The notes under the pieces were generated by a model that was not told the origin of the DNA, did no database searches, and worked only from the letters and a program-made list of their open reading frames with translations. This document shows, piece by piece, positions 1 to 12,463 of a stretch of 64,000 nt of DNA. The position numbers were made by a program, and so were the translations under genes. Position 1 is the first letter of the stretch. The number at the start of each line of letters is the position of its first letter. Source of the DNA: Epiperipatus broadwayi (lineage: Eukaryota > Onychophora > Udeonychophora > Euonychophora > Peripatidae); assembly GCA_028023455.1 (NCBI GenBank), contig JAQFVV010012423.1, forward strand, positions 7,790,269-7,854,268, in the 5' to 3' direction.

Positions 1-2412
1 CGGTCAAAAACATATATCGATCCAACAAGACCCGAAATACAGGTAAAGCACCTTAAATCCGACCGCGTACAAGATATATAAGTCACGTACATCGTGGATT
101 CTGCCCTATTTACCTATATCCCCAGGTCAAAGATCTAATCAATAACCTTTCTCGACGATAACATTGAATTCCTTTACTTTCGCCATGCTCGGAGCTCAGT
201 CTTAAAGCATGAGATTCATTTTTAATTATATTTTAATGAGAACTTGGATGATTGATTTATATATACACTTAAAATCAAAGATTGCTTAAAGTAAAAGTTA
301 ATGAAAAGATTCGAAGAACACTGGAAGTTTTGTTTTAGTTATATATATTTTAAACTCATTAATTATTTTACATTGACATTTAACTCAAGCTCTTTAAAAA
401 ACATTCTTTACATTAATTTTATAATTAAATAGTAATTTTATCAGAGACCGCATCCTGCGTAACAGATTCACATTAGCGGTTAACATTTTATTTTATTTAG
501 TTTGCACAATTTTATTTTGTTTACATTTATTTTTTTAAAAAAATTATTTTAGAATTAAATGACCATGGATTCTGAATTCTCCATTTACATTTAGTATAAG
601 CTAATAATATATCAGCATGTCTAAACATTTGACTAACTGATGTATATAAAGAATAAACATTTTATTTCTTCTTTACAAAAAAGATTTAAAAAAACATTTT
701 ATATTAAAAACGGATATCAAAGAAACAATTACAATAAGACTGATTCGACGTCTTACTCCAATGACATAAGAAGAGAAAAAAAATTGATTTTATTTCTCTT
801 TATAAATAATAATTTAGATCTCAAATAAAATAATATTTTATTACAGTGGACCTTGCTGGAATAGCTTTAAACTACACAGTGATTAAAAACTGTAAGCTGT
901 TATATAAAAAAAAATAGATCAGTTAATTATCAAGCAAATAAGCCGCTTTAGTTGGACTTTCAACTAAAATCATTCCTTATAAAAACTATAACGTGAATTA
1001 GCAAAATAATCATGAAATAACAAAAGAATCGGTTACTCAGGCCGAAGATCTTTGAGTAGAATCATTTCCCTATGGCTTACATATTAGATAGGCAAAAGAA
1101 AAGCAAAACAATGTTGGGTTAATAAACATATGAATGCAAATGAAAGAAGAAACGCAGGTAGGGTCATATGAGCCGGTTCACAGACACTCGCATGCCTATT
1201 CTAACGAAGAAAAGGGAAATCGGTACGTCCGCCTGTCACAATCATATACCGAAAGAATATAGGAATTACGGAGAGCCATCATGTTCGCCTGTATGGATAC
1301 CATGTTGACTAACCAACTCTATCTCAACCACACTCTCCAGCCCACAGACGAATGCGTAACCAGGATCCAACTCCGAACACCAAATGAATGACCGTTTTAG
1401 GTCTGTCTACACTACTCCGAACATTTTTTATTAACCCAAGATATTATAATCATCAAATATGAACTAATTATAATTAAATAGCCTTAAATAATCTAATACT
1501 GCATAGAGATCAACCTGCATAACCAACTACTTTATGTAAATATTTAACTAACATAAACCAAACATATAGAATAAGGAAATTTACTTCTCGAATAAATCCC
1601 CCCTTTCCACTTTCCTAACTTTTAAAAAAAAAGGCATGATAATTATCTGACGCTATCCAGTGGCGCTGTTACTAGGTCAAAATCTATAGCATATTACTTT
1701 TGTTTCAAATTACAGAAATATAAAATAATAGAATCCCATCCTGGGAAATCTATAATAAATTTATTTAAAGAATTATGGTAAGTTTATTTTGAGATACATA
1801 TATTTGACATAACTTCACTTGTGAAAATAAAATAGATCAACTTATTTTTATTTTAAAATTAATTCATTCTTTGCTAAAACTCCCTTCCCTTTGTGAACAT
1901 AATTTGCTCTCTTAGCAAATTACTCTCTTTGAGCCCCCGCGAGTGAAGTTTGTCAAAATAAAAAAAAAAAATCAAAGCATGAAATCTCACACTAAAATTA
2001 ATATATAAAAACAAATAAATATTTTCATATTCAAAAATCAACGTATTAAAATTGTGGTGAGCTTGAGTTATTAAAAAACATTATAAATAATTTAAAAAGA
2101 AAAGGTTAAAGAGTCAGTTAAAAAAGATTTCCAATAAACATTAACTTTTGACATTTTTTTAAGCTTTAAGGAATTACATTTTATGTTCTAACGATAATTT
2201 CTAAAATCTGGACGACAGGATTTAAGCTCTTCAGCATTTTACCTGGAGTTCCCCCAGAATGAGTGCGCGGCGAACGTTGATGGCTGGTGGCATTTGAAGG
2301 CAGGTTCTGGCAGCAGCATAATCGGAGATTTCAGGTCTCAGGAAGGGACGGGCGGTGATTTCCCTTAACTACTCACTCAACATTTCAACTGGTGTAGAGA
2401 CGTTCTGTAACT
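1..2412. other. Compositional island, possible tail of a large mobile element
   Basis: No gene was recognised. The segment has more CpG and more mixed base composition than the surrounding DNA, for example around 1150-1400 and 2220-2410. In this it resembles the 2.9-kb insertion at 21752-24674. Near 2404-2412 it contains ctgtaac, which would be a plausible right end for an element whose left end reads gtaacag, as at 21752. No left end is visible, so the element would begin before the window. I saw no direct sequence homology to the 21752 insertion, so the link rests on composition and a short end motif only. Short ORFs here, such as 640-828, do not look coding. Confidence 0.3.
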
Positions 2413-2467
2413 CTTTCTCTTCTGTTTTTTTTTTTTTTTAAAAAAAGGACCACTATTTATACCTTAC

Positions 2468-2517
2468 CATTGGTATTTGAATTATCTGCTGCCTGAGGTG
2501 ATTTTTCTTTAGATCTT
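2468..2517 (-). CDS. Possible 50-bp exon, product unknown
   Basis: On the minus strand a pyrimidine-rich acceptor (ending tttcatag) precedes 50 bases that stay open and end at a consensus donor (ATG then gtaagg). Read in the open frame it gives RSKEKSPQAADNSNTNG, a low-complexity polar peptide such as occurs in linker regions of nuclear proteins. The same frame runs on through a 66-codon ORF at 2457-2657. No homologue was recognised and no neighbouring exon was found. It lies on the strand opposite the RRM exon, so it would belong to another gene. Chance splice-like sites are common in AT-rich DNA, so confidence is low. Confidence 0.15.
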
Positions 2518-3104
2518 CTATGAAACAATAGGAAATCATACTTTTGTTCTAATTTTAGAAAGTTTGTACCTCGATAAGGATCGATAGAGATTTTAGTATA
2601 ATTTTTATCTAACAATGTAGAATTTCTATTAATTAATGAATAGAAATTCCATAGCAATGGATTTTGGTAATTTCTAAGTGTTTTAAGTTAACATTTATTT
2701 TAAACTTCTCATCGAAGTACAAATCTTTCAAAAAAGGCCATCTTGGATTCTTAAAGAAAAAAAAAGACATTTCAAATATATATTAAAAAAACATATCAAA
2801 AATATTTAAAACTTATATTTGAACCTTTTTTCTTTTCCATAAATGAAATAACTTAGTGTGTTAGTACATGATTAGTAATATCGAAAATAAATTTTAGTAA
2901 TTTATTCAGGATAGTTGTGTTAAAAAAATTGTTTTAAGAATAATAAAAAAACAAACATTGAAAAAATACATTTCTCTACATAGGTGGGCTTTAATTAAAC
3001 CCCCTTAATAAGTGATTAGGTAGGTCAGATAGTTAAACGGCAAATCTGAATCGGATTTATCATTTCAATATAGTCACCAACATTCTTTGCTAGGATTGGT
3101 ATTA

Positions 3105-3305
3105 AATCACTATAACATCACATGATCACTTTTTTATGCTTATACAATCTGTTAACATAGTAGCAACTTTCTCCTTATAATACTGCCACCTAGTGCAAAC
3201 TATAGGTGGATGCTAGAGGGATGAATTAGATCCAAAGATCTAGGTGCAATGCTTTCAGATCCAAGACTCTTCACTGATGAAAGCCATTCTCTTGCTGAAA
3301 GAAGT
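3105..3305 (+). mobile_element. Degenerate SINE-like copy carrying the shared core motif
   Basis: The order of segments matches the copies at 12464 and 15589: a start near catgatcac, then a block resembling actgccacctagtgc, then ggatgctaga, and finally the core (tcttcactgatgaaagcc, about 3270-3287). The middle has diverged considerably and no target-site duplication is visible. It is an old copy of the same family. No coding capacity is expected. It sits in the presumed intron upstream of the RRM exon. Confidence 0.4.
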
Positions 3306-6118
3306 TTGCTGCAAAGAAATTAAAAATCAAAGTTTATATAATTATTGCAAAATTCATCTTTAACTTTCTATTGCTTTTTTTTTTTTCAGGATTAAAGTGG
3401 TTACATTTATGACCTTATGATTCTCATATTTGCTTCCCTTATCTATGATTTAGAATTCAAATTCATGCACACAAAATTAGGAAAAGTTACAAACAGACTT
3501 AAGAATTTATTATCAAAATTATCCATTTAGTAGTTGATAAATGGGTATCTAGCTGTTTTATGGCTAGAAAGTAAAACACATAAGCAAAAACTGCTAAAAC
3601 TTTTCATCACTCTGTACTCAAGTCTAATGAGAATTGCCATTTTTTTTACTATTTGTTTCTGGGGAACTGTTTAAGAAGCCTTTGCCCAGTTGTGGAACTA
3701 TTTAAAGACTGATAGTTTTTACTTTATATACATATGATTAGAATTGCTTTCTCTATTTTTAGTCCCTAAAATTAAACTTACACAAATGATCCAGTTTGTG
3801 TTTACATAATAACATTCATTATATCTTTTATATGTACTATAACTGCGGACCACATTATATTAAAGTTGATTACATGAATTGGAAAAAGAAATGCTTAATA
3901 GTAAACCAATATTGATGACTATTTGTGTTGATAGAAGAAATGGGGAAGAGACAATAGATTTAAAAAGTGAACAATTTCTCATTTTGATGAAGAATTGGAA
4001 TGGTTTTAATTAATTCAAAGAATGTTTTAATCATAAAAAAATAAATTATTTTTATGAAGAATAGCAAAAAGTATAGCTCGTACAAAACCTGCAATTTAAT
4101 TATAATTTTTTTTTGAGAAATTAATATATTGAAAAAAAGAAAGGAATACAAAGCTTTTTAAAACTAATAAAATATCTAGATTTTTTTTTTTTAATAAAAT
4201 GATAGGAAAAAGAATTTATAATGATATTAGAAGATATAATTGTGACAAGAATATAGGAGAGAATGAAAAATCTCAAAAGTGTAAAACTATATGTTAAAAT
4301 TGGAGCAAAGTTTTGATTGCAATAAGGAAGAAAACAAAAGCTCTATAGTGAATTATATAAAACTAAAGAGAAAAAAACAGATTATACCTAGTGTTATATC
4401 TTCTCAATTATCCAGCATTGTAATTGTAGAAATGAGTCGTGCAATTAATTCTATGAAGAAAAGAAATGCTACACAAAATGATAAAAATATTATTAATATT
4501 TAAGAAATGATAAAAAAACCTCAACTTATGAATAAAGAAATTATAAATTGTGAGTCATTAATTCTTTTTATAATATATTCTTAGGATACAAAAAAAAAAG
4601 TGTAATAAAGTTGAGTTGATAAATTGTATATTCTTATAGAGATCTCATACACATGGGTATATAGTGTAAATGTATATAGATCTTATTAATATAGATATTC
4701 ATATATAAGTATTTTAAAAAAATATTCAAATGAAGTTTATTGATTAATGAAATTAAGTAAAATATCAATGAAAATTTAAAATTAATATTTTGAAGAATAC
4801 CTAGAAAGAAAAAAAAAATCATATTTTCATGGTATATGAGAGCTTAATAAAATTTCTGATGTTCCTTTAAAATTGAAATATTAGAATTAGTTGTGGTAAG
4901 AAAGTGGCATTTGTATTAATTTACCACTGATAATTATGAAGTGATATCACTTGGTTGTCTAGTTACTCCACCTATCTTGAAGAAGAACTTAACTAATGCA
5001 CAAATCTCATTTCAGCAGTAATAAAAGTCAAAAAAACTTCAGGACTATTTTAATAAGTATCAATAAATACAGATTAACAAAAAATATATTGAAAATGATA
5101 GTTGATTATTATTATTTATAAGCAATTTAAATGATTGCAGTGATTTGTGAAATGTGCCCTTTATTACATCTTCATCATAGAAAAGAAAAGGGTAAGCCTA
5201 TATAAATAATATTTATAATGGTAATTTAATTAAATTGAAAATTTCGAAGATTTTTCTATCTACTACTTTACTGGAATAATATTAGAATAGGAATATTGCC
5301 TTCAGTGATTATTATTTTAAGATGGCATCTTAGTGATATTCCAAAACCAAATACTGCTTAATTTTTTTCAGTCTATCAAATAAGTGTTAAGTGATAATTC
5401 TATTTTGTATCTTTCTTTTTTTAAAACATTAAAGACTCATATAATTGGCTTATAATTAAAATCACACACACAAATATAAAATATGAGCTACTTTCAGATT
5501 TATATCTAGACAAGCAAATTAGATTAGGTTAGATATATCAAATTATAAATTTAAAAATATAAAGTATATTAATTTAGATAGATGCATTGTAACTACTTTT
5601 TGACAGAATAAAACTACTTAACCAAAAAATTAGTCATAGGAATCTGTTAGAATTGTCATTTCCTATCCATTACATTGATGAATAGAGTACAGATATATGG
5701 TATCATTATCTTCAATATTGAAATGAGAAATTACTTTATTTTTATGAAAGGCAAATAGCAAATAACAACTGGACCTATCTTTGAAGGATACTTATGTCTT
5801 GGATAATGCTTAGAATGCTTTCCAAATTTTTTTTCCAATTCTGTATTCATAATTATATTTTAATTAATATATTGTTTATTTTACTTAATATTTTTTGAGA
5901 AATCATAGTCTTTTTATGAATGGATACCTGATCTTTGTTTATGTATTATTTTTTATATGTGCACATATACATAAAAAACACATAAATCATCGATTATTAT
6001 TCTTTATTTCACTTCTGCTTAATATAAGAAATACTAACTTCATTTAAGAATTTTTATTTTTATTTTATTATTACACTATTATTTACTAATTAATTAATTT
6101 TTTAATATTTTATTTTAG
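3306..6118. other. AT-rich intronic DNA, nothing recognised
   Basis: Homopolymer runs and simple AT-rich sequence dominate. The 70-codon ORF at 4291-4503 is lysine- and asparagine-rich, as expected from random AT-rich sequence, and has no motif I recognise. I looked for an exon that would supply the start of the RRM (a beta-1 strand ending in phase 2) and found none. The segment ends in a pyrimidine-rich tract leading to the acceptor at 6117-6118. Confidence 0.5.
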
Positions 6119-6228
6119 AAATTTACCATTTGATACTGAGGATGAAGATTTACATCAATTGTTTTCCAAGTTTGGAAAAGTAAAACTGGCAGTTGTCTGT
6201 TCTAACTTTGAAACTGGAATGTGTAAAG
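6119..6228 (+). CDS. RBM28: Single internal exon of an RRM protein, RBM28/Nop4-like
   Basis: The exon has a TTTTAG acceptor (ends 6118), 110 bp of open sequence, and a donor AAAG/gtaaca at 6229. The translation starts at a split codon and reads NLPFDTEDEDL, then HQLFSKFGKVKLAVVC, then SNFETGMCKG. This is the RNP2-helix 1-beta 2 half of an RRM. The FD-acidic-acidic-L pattern and the TGxxKG loop before RNP1 fit the third RRM of RBM28 (yeast Nop4), a nucleolar protein of large-ribosomal-subunit assembly. Other multi-RRM proteins such as RBM19 are possible. The exon begins by completing a codon and ends after the first base of a Gly codon, so the RNP1 half (expected to read like AFVQF) must lie on a downstream exon. 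I could not find that exon. The split of an RRM by an intron just before RNP1 is common in animals. The family assignment is inference from a short segment; that it is an RRM exon is clear. Confidence 0.72.
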
Positions 6229-6560
6229 GTAACAATTTTTAGATTTCACTTTTCTCTTTCTTTCTCCTTTAATTCAGTACATTTTAATTTTAAATTTAGG
6301 AATATTTTATGCATAATGCTTTTTAATCATAACATGGTTGTTTTTTTTTTAAAAAAAAATATTGTAATGCAAAAATAAATAAATAAAGATAAGATTATAT
6401 ATATGTAGAGTAATAAATTTTTTCTATGGTTCAGATTAAAAATAGTAATTTATTTATATTAAAAGTAAAATATATCTTTTTATGAATCTTATGTTTAGAT
6501 ATATGAAAATTTTTATTTAAAATTTTACAGAATTATATACACATGCATGCACATATAAAT

Positions 6561-6844
6561 GTTATATATAGAGCTCGCAAATAAGCTCTTAATAAGCTTT
6601 GCAGAATATCCCCAACCTCAAACCGGTTTCTGCTATTGGCTTCTTCAGTGAGGTGCTAGGATATTCAAGCATTAGATTAAAAATACCAGGACAAGCCCAG
6701 CACTTTATCTAATTGATAACAATTTTAATCTAATGCTTGAATATTCTACCACCTCACTGAGGAAGCAAATAGCAGAAACCAGTCTGGGGTTGGGGATATT
6801 CTGCAAAGCTTGTTAAGAGCTTATTTGCGAGCTCTCTATATAAC
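6561..6844. mobile_element. Foldback element with core motif
   Basis: Two arms of about 115 bp are inverted copies around a spacer near 6680-6720. The outer ends read gagctcgcaaataagctctt at 6571 and its complement near 6811-6835. The arms contain the core motif shared with other elements here (cctcactgaggaagc at 6751, with gaaaccagtctggggttggg after it, and the complement at 6606-6660). No convincing flanking duplication was found. An atataaatgt pair at 6553 and 6904 is too AT-rich to rely on. It is non-coding; the transcript would form a long hairpin. Confidence 0.7.
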
Positions 6845-7537
6845 TTTGTAATACAAGCTTGTTAAATTAGATCATGTGATATATGACTTTATTTCTTTGT
6901 AAAATATAAATGTATATTCACATGCATTTCTTTAAATTAAGTGAAATTATATGTTCACGTGTTAATACCTATTCTTACAGGAAACTGTATCAGTGTTGCA
7001 ATTTACATTCTGTGTAGTGGTTTGTGATAGATTTCTTTTTTAATTTTTCTGACAATTTCAGAAATAGTAAATAGATGGAAAGAAAGAAAAATATATGAGA
7101 ATTCCCACACCAGAAATTATCAAAATATATAATTCATTAAAGATAAAGTTAAAACATAAAATTTTCATATAGCATTTTTTTTTAAAAATTAAGTTGCTGT
7201 TTTTTTAAATGATTATATACATCAACACAATGACTCCTTTAGTTCACATCTAATCTATATTTGATGGCATCATTCCACATCACATTGATGATTTGTATTT
7301 TCAGTTTTGACCTAGAATACTTACCTTTCTAGCTATATAAATCAATATCAGATCAGTAACTATATATTTTAATAACTTCAGTTGTGATTCCAAAGCAAAT
7401 AATTCTTTATCTTACAGTTTAATATGTATTGTTTATAACAATCATTCTATATTACTCTATACCTGATAAACCAGTATGAGTAGCCATTGTATCTGAATGT
7501 TATGGCAAATTGATCAAGCATTGGTGGTCAAGAGGTC

Positions 7538-7615
7538 AGCGACAGCTGCTTTTCAAGCAGTTGTCCTGGGTTAGTGAGCGACAGCTGCTTTTCAAGCAGT
7601 TGTCCTGGGTTAGTG
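7538..7615. repeat. Perfect 39-bp tandem duplication, two copies
   Basis: The 39-bp unit starting agcgacagctgcttttcaag at 7538 is repeated without change at 7577. Each unit contains a near-palindrome (cagctgctt, ttc, aagcagttg). Perfect identity in otherwise decayed DNA suggests a recent duplication. The surrounding 7450-7630 is slightly GC-richer and may be part of an unrecognised dispersed repeat. Confidence 0.8.
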
Positions 7616-9311
7616 AGTTTGCTTCCTGGCTGATGCTATGACCCTGAGAAAAAAAAATTAGTTTCTAATTATTGCTTTTTTTCAATAGCACGAATGGTAT
7701 AACTAGAATAAATGTTGGCTACTATATGACTATAGTAAAATTGCTCTGCCAATGGCTAAGGAAAGCCAATAGCAAGAAATTAACATGGGCATAATTTTGA
7801 CACTGCCATCTGATATTTATTTATTTTTTTGTGCTTGCATTGATGATTCATGAATAGAGTGATTTGAAATGGATTGTTGTTATCAAAAAATTTTTTTCCT
7901 GAAATTATTAATGGAATTTTTAGTAGAAATATTTTCAAACAAATGAATTAAATTGAAATAATCTGGAAGATTTTCTTTCTTTTTATCTAAATATAAAACA
8001 GATTCTGATTTTTGAATTATATATTTTGTGGTGATCAAATGACAATGTAAAGGCTGTGAATAAATATAGATATTACTTCTGTAAAATGCTTACTATTGTC
8101 ACATAGTTTTGTGTGTACTGTTCTTCAATTATAGATCAAATTATCAGCAGTCTATTTATAATTGAGATTACCAAAATATTTAATTTGGAAATTAGTTTAA
8201 GTTCTATGAAATTGGATCCAAAAAGTGATGTAAGAAAAAACTGTTGCATGATATTATAATCTATATTCTATCCATCTGACATATATTATCAATAATTAAC
8301 TTACAACTGACTTTATTAAAATATACAATTTCTAAGCAAGTTTAAATCTGTATAGCTGTAATCATTGAGATCTGGAGAATTAAGAATAAAAAAGCTGCTG
8401 AATGAGTTTATTTTTTAAATCTAATTCCTCCATTTGAATGAAAACTAATTATTTAAGAAAACACCGGAGAAGCCTATAAACAGTTATTGTATTGTTATTT
8501 AATATTCAGACTTCTCAATGCTTATACAAGTCTGCAAGTTAAAATAGATTTCCCCATTACTTTATTTTTATGGATAGTTAAAACATGATAGTAAAAGTAG
8601 TGAAGTTTTATAATTAATAATAGTGTGTGAGCATCCATCCATTCTAAAACATTTATTAAGAATGTTTTCTGGTGTAAAATTGAAACATAAGATGTTTGAA
8701 AACATCTCATTGCTTTCACATAGCTGGCTTTCATTCTGCATTAAGAAAATTATTCTTGAAAATTAGTGGGGGGACTTTTGTCATTAATTGAGAGAATTTT
8801 AAAATGTGGAATTTTTGATTACTATTGCATTAGCCTTTTCCATACAGTGTTTTAAATAATTCTGATTCCTATTGCAAATAGTGAAATCACTTTTTGTGTG
8901 TGTGTGTGAATATTTTTTTAAAACTGTATGTAATCCTGAATAAAATAACCATATATTAAAAACAAATTTTATTTAGAAAAGTATAATATTAATTTATTGA
9001 ATAATATAGATATATGCTGACTTATAATCGGATTATATTCAGAATATATTGACAGATTGATTTAGGTTTTAATTAATATATGTGTGCCTTCAAATGTATA
9101 ATATATTAATGAACACTGCCAAACTTTATAAATAAACTTTATGGATGTATATGGGCCATTACTTGCCATTTATATAGTTTTAAATAATAAGAGCATATAA
9201 TTAATTACAATTGACAATATGTGAAAGCACTCAAGACAGGATACATTATTGCATAAGATAAACAAGATTGGTAGAAAACTATTCAGCAGTGTGATTTATT
9301 ATTTTTATAGA
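7616..9311. other. AT-rich DNA, nothing recognised
   Basis: No exon, repeat boundary or RNA gene was recognised. A short TG run lies near 8895-8908. The 70-codon minus ORF at 8522-8734 has no recognisable domain. Confidence 0.5.
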
Positions 9312-10569
9312 ATGGTAATACAGCATCTATTGATCCACACCATTCGATGGTGCTGTTTCTATGCTAAAGCACATAAATATGCTGTTTACAAGGCCGCTCA
9401 TAGATCTTACGGCCTGTAAACTGTTCAAACCCTAAGATGTTGAAGTGCACCCTTACCCCAACATTTCTAACATGTTGAACATTATTAGCGATGAGTATAC
9501 AACACTCTCTCTAGACATTACTCTTGACTATTGTACAGCATATGATATGAAGGTTTCTGTACTTGTAATGATGAAAAGTATATTGAACGGATTTATTTAT
9601 TTTTTTTTGCTTCAATGTATTGTAATTGATGTGAGTTGGTAAAAATTGTAATGAATTGTCAAACGCCCCTACTTTCATTGTCAGGGGTCAGAATTCACGA
9701 AATGAGGAGTGTAAATCACGATTCGGCAAAGTTCACGATCAAGTCGCACACTTTTTGAGATCAAAACAGTTCAATGGCAGACGACCGTTCAGCATTGTAG
9801 TTTTGAGATTTACCTGTTATAGAAGCAGATGCGCTGGCCTTCCTTTAACCCCAAAAAAGAAAATATTTGACACAGCCAGAAAAAAAAACTGTCTTTTGTG
9901 GTGGTTTAATGAAATTAAGGCATTGTCAAACATCTGGAATGGAATGTCCATCGCGTCAATGGTGATGAAGGAGTTCCATTTGCTCATGGGACGGGTTTTG
10001 AGGGCTGCCTGGGAATCGCTTTTTCCCAAGCGGTACGGCTAATTGATTCTTAAAGACGGGATCAGCTTACAGTGAAGCATATTACAGCTGACTTGGAAAA
10101 GTGTCAAAACGACATAAGGAATATGGCCACAGGTCTTAGAGAGGTCTGTCGAGAAAGCCTTGTTTCTCGATAAACAAAACAAACAAAAAAAAGTTTCTTC
10201 AAAAACAATCAAAAAAGACTTGGTTATTTAAAAAAAAAAAAGTTGTTTCTTTAAAAAAAAAAAAGAGGCCAGACAAAAAGAAATAATTTTTTTTTTTTTT
10301 AAAAAAAAAGACTGAATATTTTTAAAAGCCAAAAAAAAAAAAAAAAACCATTTTTTTATTTTTAAGAAATATACATCAAACCGGTTACAAAAAAAAAAAG
10401 AATAACAAACAACAACAAAAAAAAAGTAAAATAAAAATCAAACAAATCCAAAAATTAAAAACATAAATTAACAAAATGTGAAAAACAGCTCGGTAATGTT
10501 ATATCTATTCGTTTTTCACTAGCAACAGCGCCATCGGATGGTGTGGCTCAATAGATGCTGTATTACCAT
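9312..10569. mobile_element. DNA transposon with 46-bp inverted ends and decayed coding sequence
   Basis: The left end (atggtaatacagcatctatt) is matched in reverse at 10569. The inverted repeat runs about 46 bp with three mismatches and includes gatggtgctgtt on the left and gatggcgctgtt on the right. A hairpin lies just inside the left end (9382-9424). Internal sequence is GC-richer than the surroundings from about 9650 to 10150. Two overlapping frames look protein-like: 9656-10042 (containing NCLLWWFNEIKALSNIWNG) and a second frame from about 9922 to 10170 (containing VHRVNGDEGVPFAHGTG). A single intact reading frame cannot be reconstructed. I could not assign the transposase superfamily. 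The right third is a series of A and T runs. No clear target-site duplication was found. Subterminal sequence resembles that of the element at 61362. Confidence 0.75.
9382..9424. repeat. Subterminal hairpin of the 9312 element
   Basis: ctgtttacaaggccg is followed 14 bases later by its near-complement cggcctgtaaactg. It sits just inside the left inverted repeat. In DNA transposons, subterminal repeats of this kind often bind transposase; that role is inferred here. Confidence 0.55.
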
Positions 10570-11090
10570 AGTAAATATTATATACATGCAACATGTTTGT
10601 TTTTATACTGTCAAGTATGCATATTTTCTGTATTACTAAATATGTAAGAATTGTACCATTATATTGCTTACAGTAGCAGCTTGATCATTTTATTTTTATT
10701 AACATAAATGAGATATACTAGTACTGCGGGTACAATTGAGCATGGAAATCTCTCCAAGACTTTGGTTATGGTCATGAACTAATAACTCAGATGGTTGTAA
10801 ATTGGTATATACTTGTATATAGAAAAATGAAAAAACAACAATTAATTGAACAATATTAAGAGAGAAAAAAACAATAACAGCAACATAAACCCCCTCCCCC
10901 CATAAATGTATATTATCATTTTTGAATTAAAAAAAATATTTTTTAATATTAATTTAATAATAATATAAAAAAAAATTATGTATTACTTTATAATCTGTAT
11001 TTTGAACACTTCTATTTGTAAAAAATATTTGAAAATTAAAATCAGATTTGGATTAGGACATTCCTTACATTGCATCAGATAATCATTTTA

Positions 11091-11820
11091 ACAAGCTTGT
11101 AAACAACTCCTCTCTTACTAATGTCATTTTATTGGCCAGATAAAAAGTGATTTATTTTATGTGATCCCCAGATTTTTAAATGGTAAATGAACTAAGTATG
11201 AAAAGAAAAATGTGAAACTTGTCTATTAGTAACAATTTACATAAATGTTAATAACTCCACCTTATAGTTTCAAAAAAGAAAGAAAATGAAATTCTAATAA
11301 TTTTAATAAGTCGGTAAACAAATCGTTGCTATTAAAAAGATAATATTTAGAATATTTAAGCTTATTTGCAAATCGACTAAGTCAATATACATTACCATAA
11401 TTCACAAGTCAGTATCATTTTAACAAACTTGTAAACATCACCCATTTTCTTGTATTAATGTCTATTCATCTCCACTTTTACTTGGTTTCCAAATGTTTAA
11501 ATAGCAAACGAGCTAAGTGTCAATTCTATGAAATTGTGAAACTTTTATATGAGCAGCAAGCTTTGTGATTATTAATCAAGTTGCTTACAGTTTCAATAAC
11601 AAATTTGATGCAATTCTAATAATTTTAATAAATCTGTATATAAGTCATGATTATTAAATGTACAATATTTAGAATATATAAACTTATTCATGATGTACTA
11701 AATCTGAATATGTTACTATAATTCACAAGTCAGATTCCTAAAGAGATAATTTTAGCAAACTTGTAAACAATACTTACACTCTCATATTAATGTCAATTCA
11801 TCGATCAGAATGAAACTTGT
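11091..11820. repeat. Tandem repeat, 332-bp period, about 2.2 copies
   Basis: The landmark acaaacttgtaaaca recurs at 11091, 11423 and 11755, exactly 332 bases apart each time. The rest of each unit follows in the same order: a stretch with cttgtattaatgtc, then taaatggtaaatgaactaagt, then caattctaataattttaata, and last attcacaagtcag. Copies have diverged by many substitutions but keep their length. A similar block occurs in both arms of the palindrome at 46590-46866. No coding potential is seen. Confidence 0.75.
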
Positions 11821-12463
11821 TGTGTAACAATTTTTTTTTTTTTTTTTTTAAGAATTTGCCTTGAGAATTTAGGTTTAGTTTATCCTGCATAAATTTATAT
11901 ATTCTGAATATTACATATTTGATAGCCATAATTTATTTATGAACTTATTAAAATTATTTGAATGCATCAGATATAGAAAAGTAAATTTGAAATCTTCCAA
12001 CAAAAATAGATAAACTGCAATTAATTAAAACTACTGATCATGCATTGGGTTTCTCATAATTTTAGCATTTTAAAGAGATTCTATATTTGATAAATCATAT
12101 AGTAGTCCTTCAAGACAATTACTGATAATGTGGTTGCTATAATTGTTTTTACACTGATTCTTCACTGAATCATATGTAGCAATACATTATTGAGCATATA
12201 ATACCATTATTCTTGACCTAAGACATGCATATTTTGACTGGTATATGATGTGAAATAAAATAATTTGTTGATTGAATCAGAAGTTTTTGAATATAAGCAA
12301 AATATATAGAAACTATTGCCAAGTTAAATATTCTCTTTCCAAAAGCTTTACATAGCCCTGTAAACTCTAAATAGCTCTTACTCAGCATATTATGATAATC
12401 ATTATTTCTGATAGCATTAAGGTCTGTAAATAAAAATTCTTTTGCTTCACATTATTTTTACTA

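Noticed and set aside
6553-6913. atataaatgt direct repeat around the 6561 foldback as a target duplication
   Set aside because: Ten AT-rich bases are likely to recur by chance here, and the right copy is about 60 bp from the palindrome end.
6960-7020. Possible next exon after the RRM exon (acceptor ttcttacag at about 6980)
   Set aside because: The phase-compatible translation does not resemble RNP1 or the rest of an RRM, and it reaches a stop shortly after.
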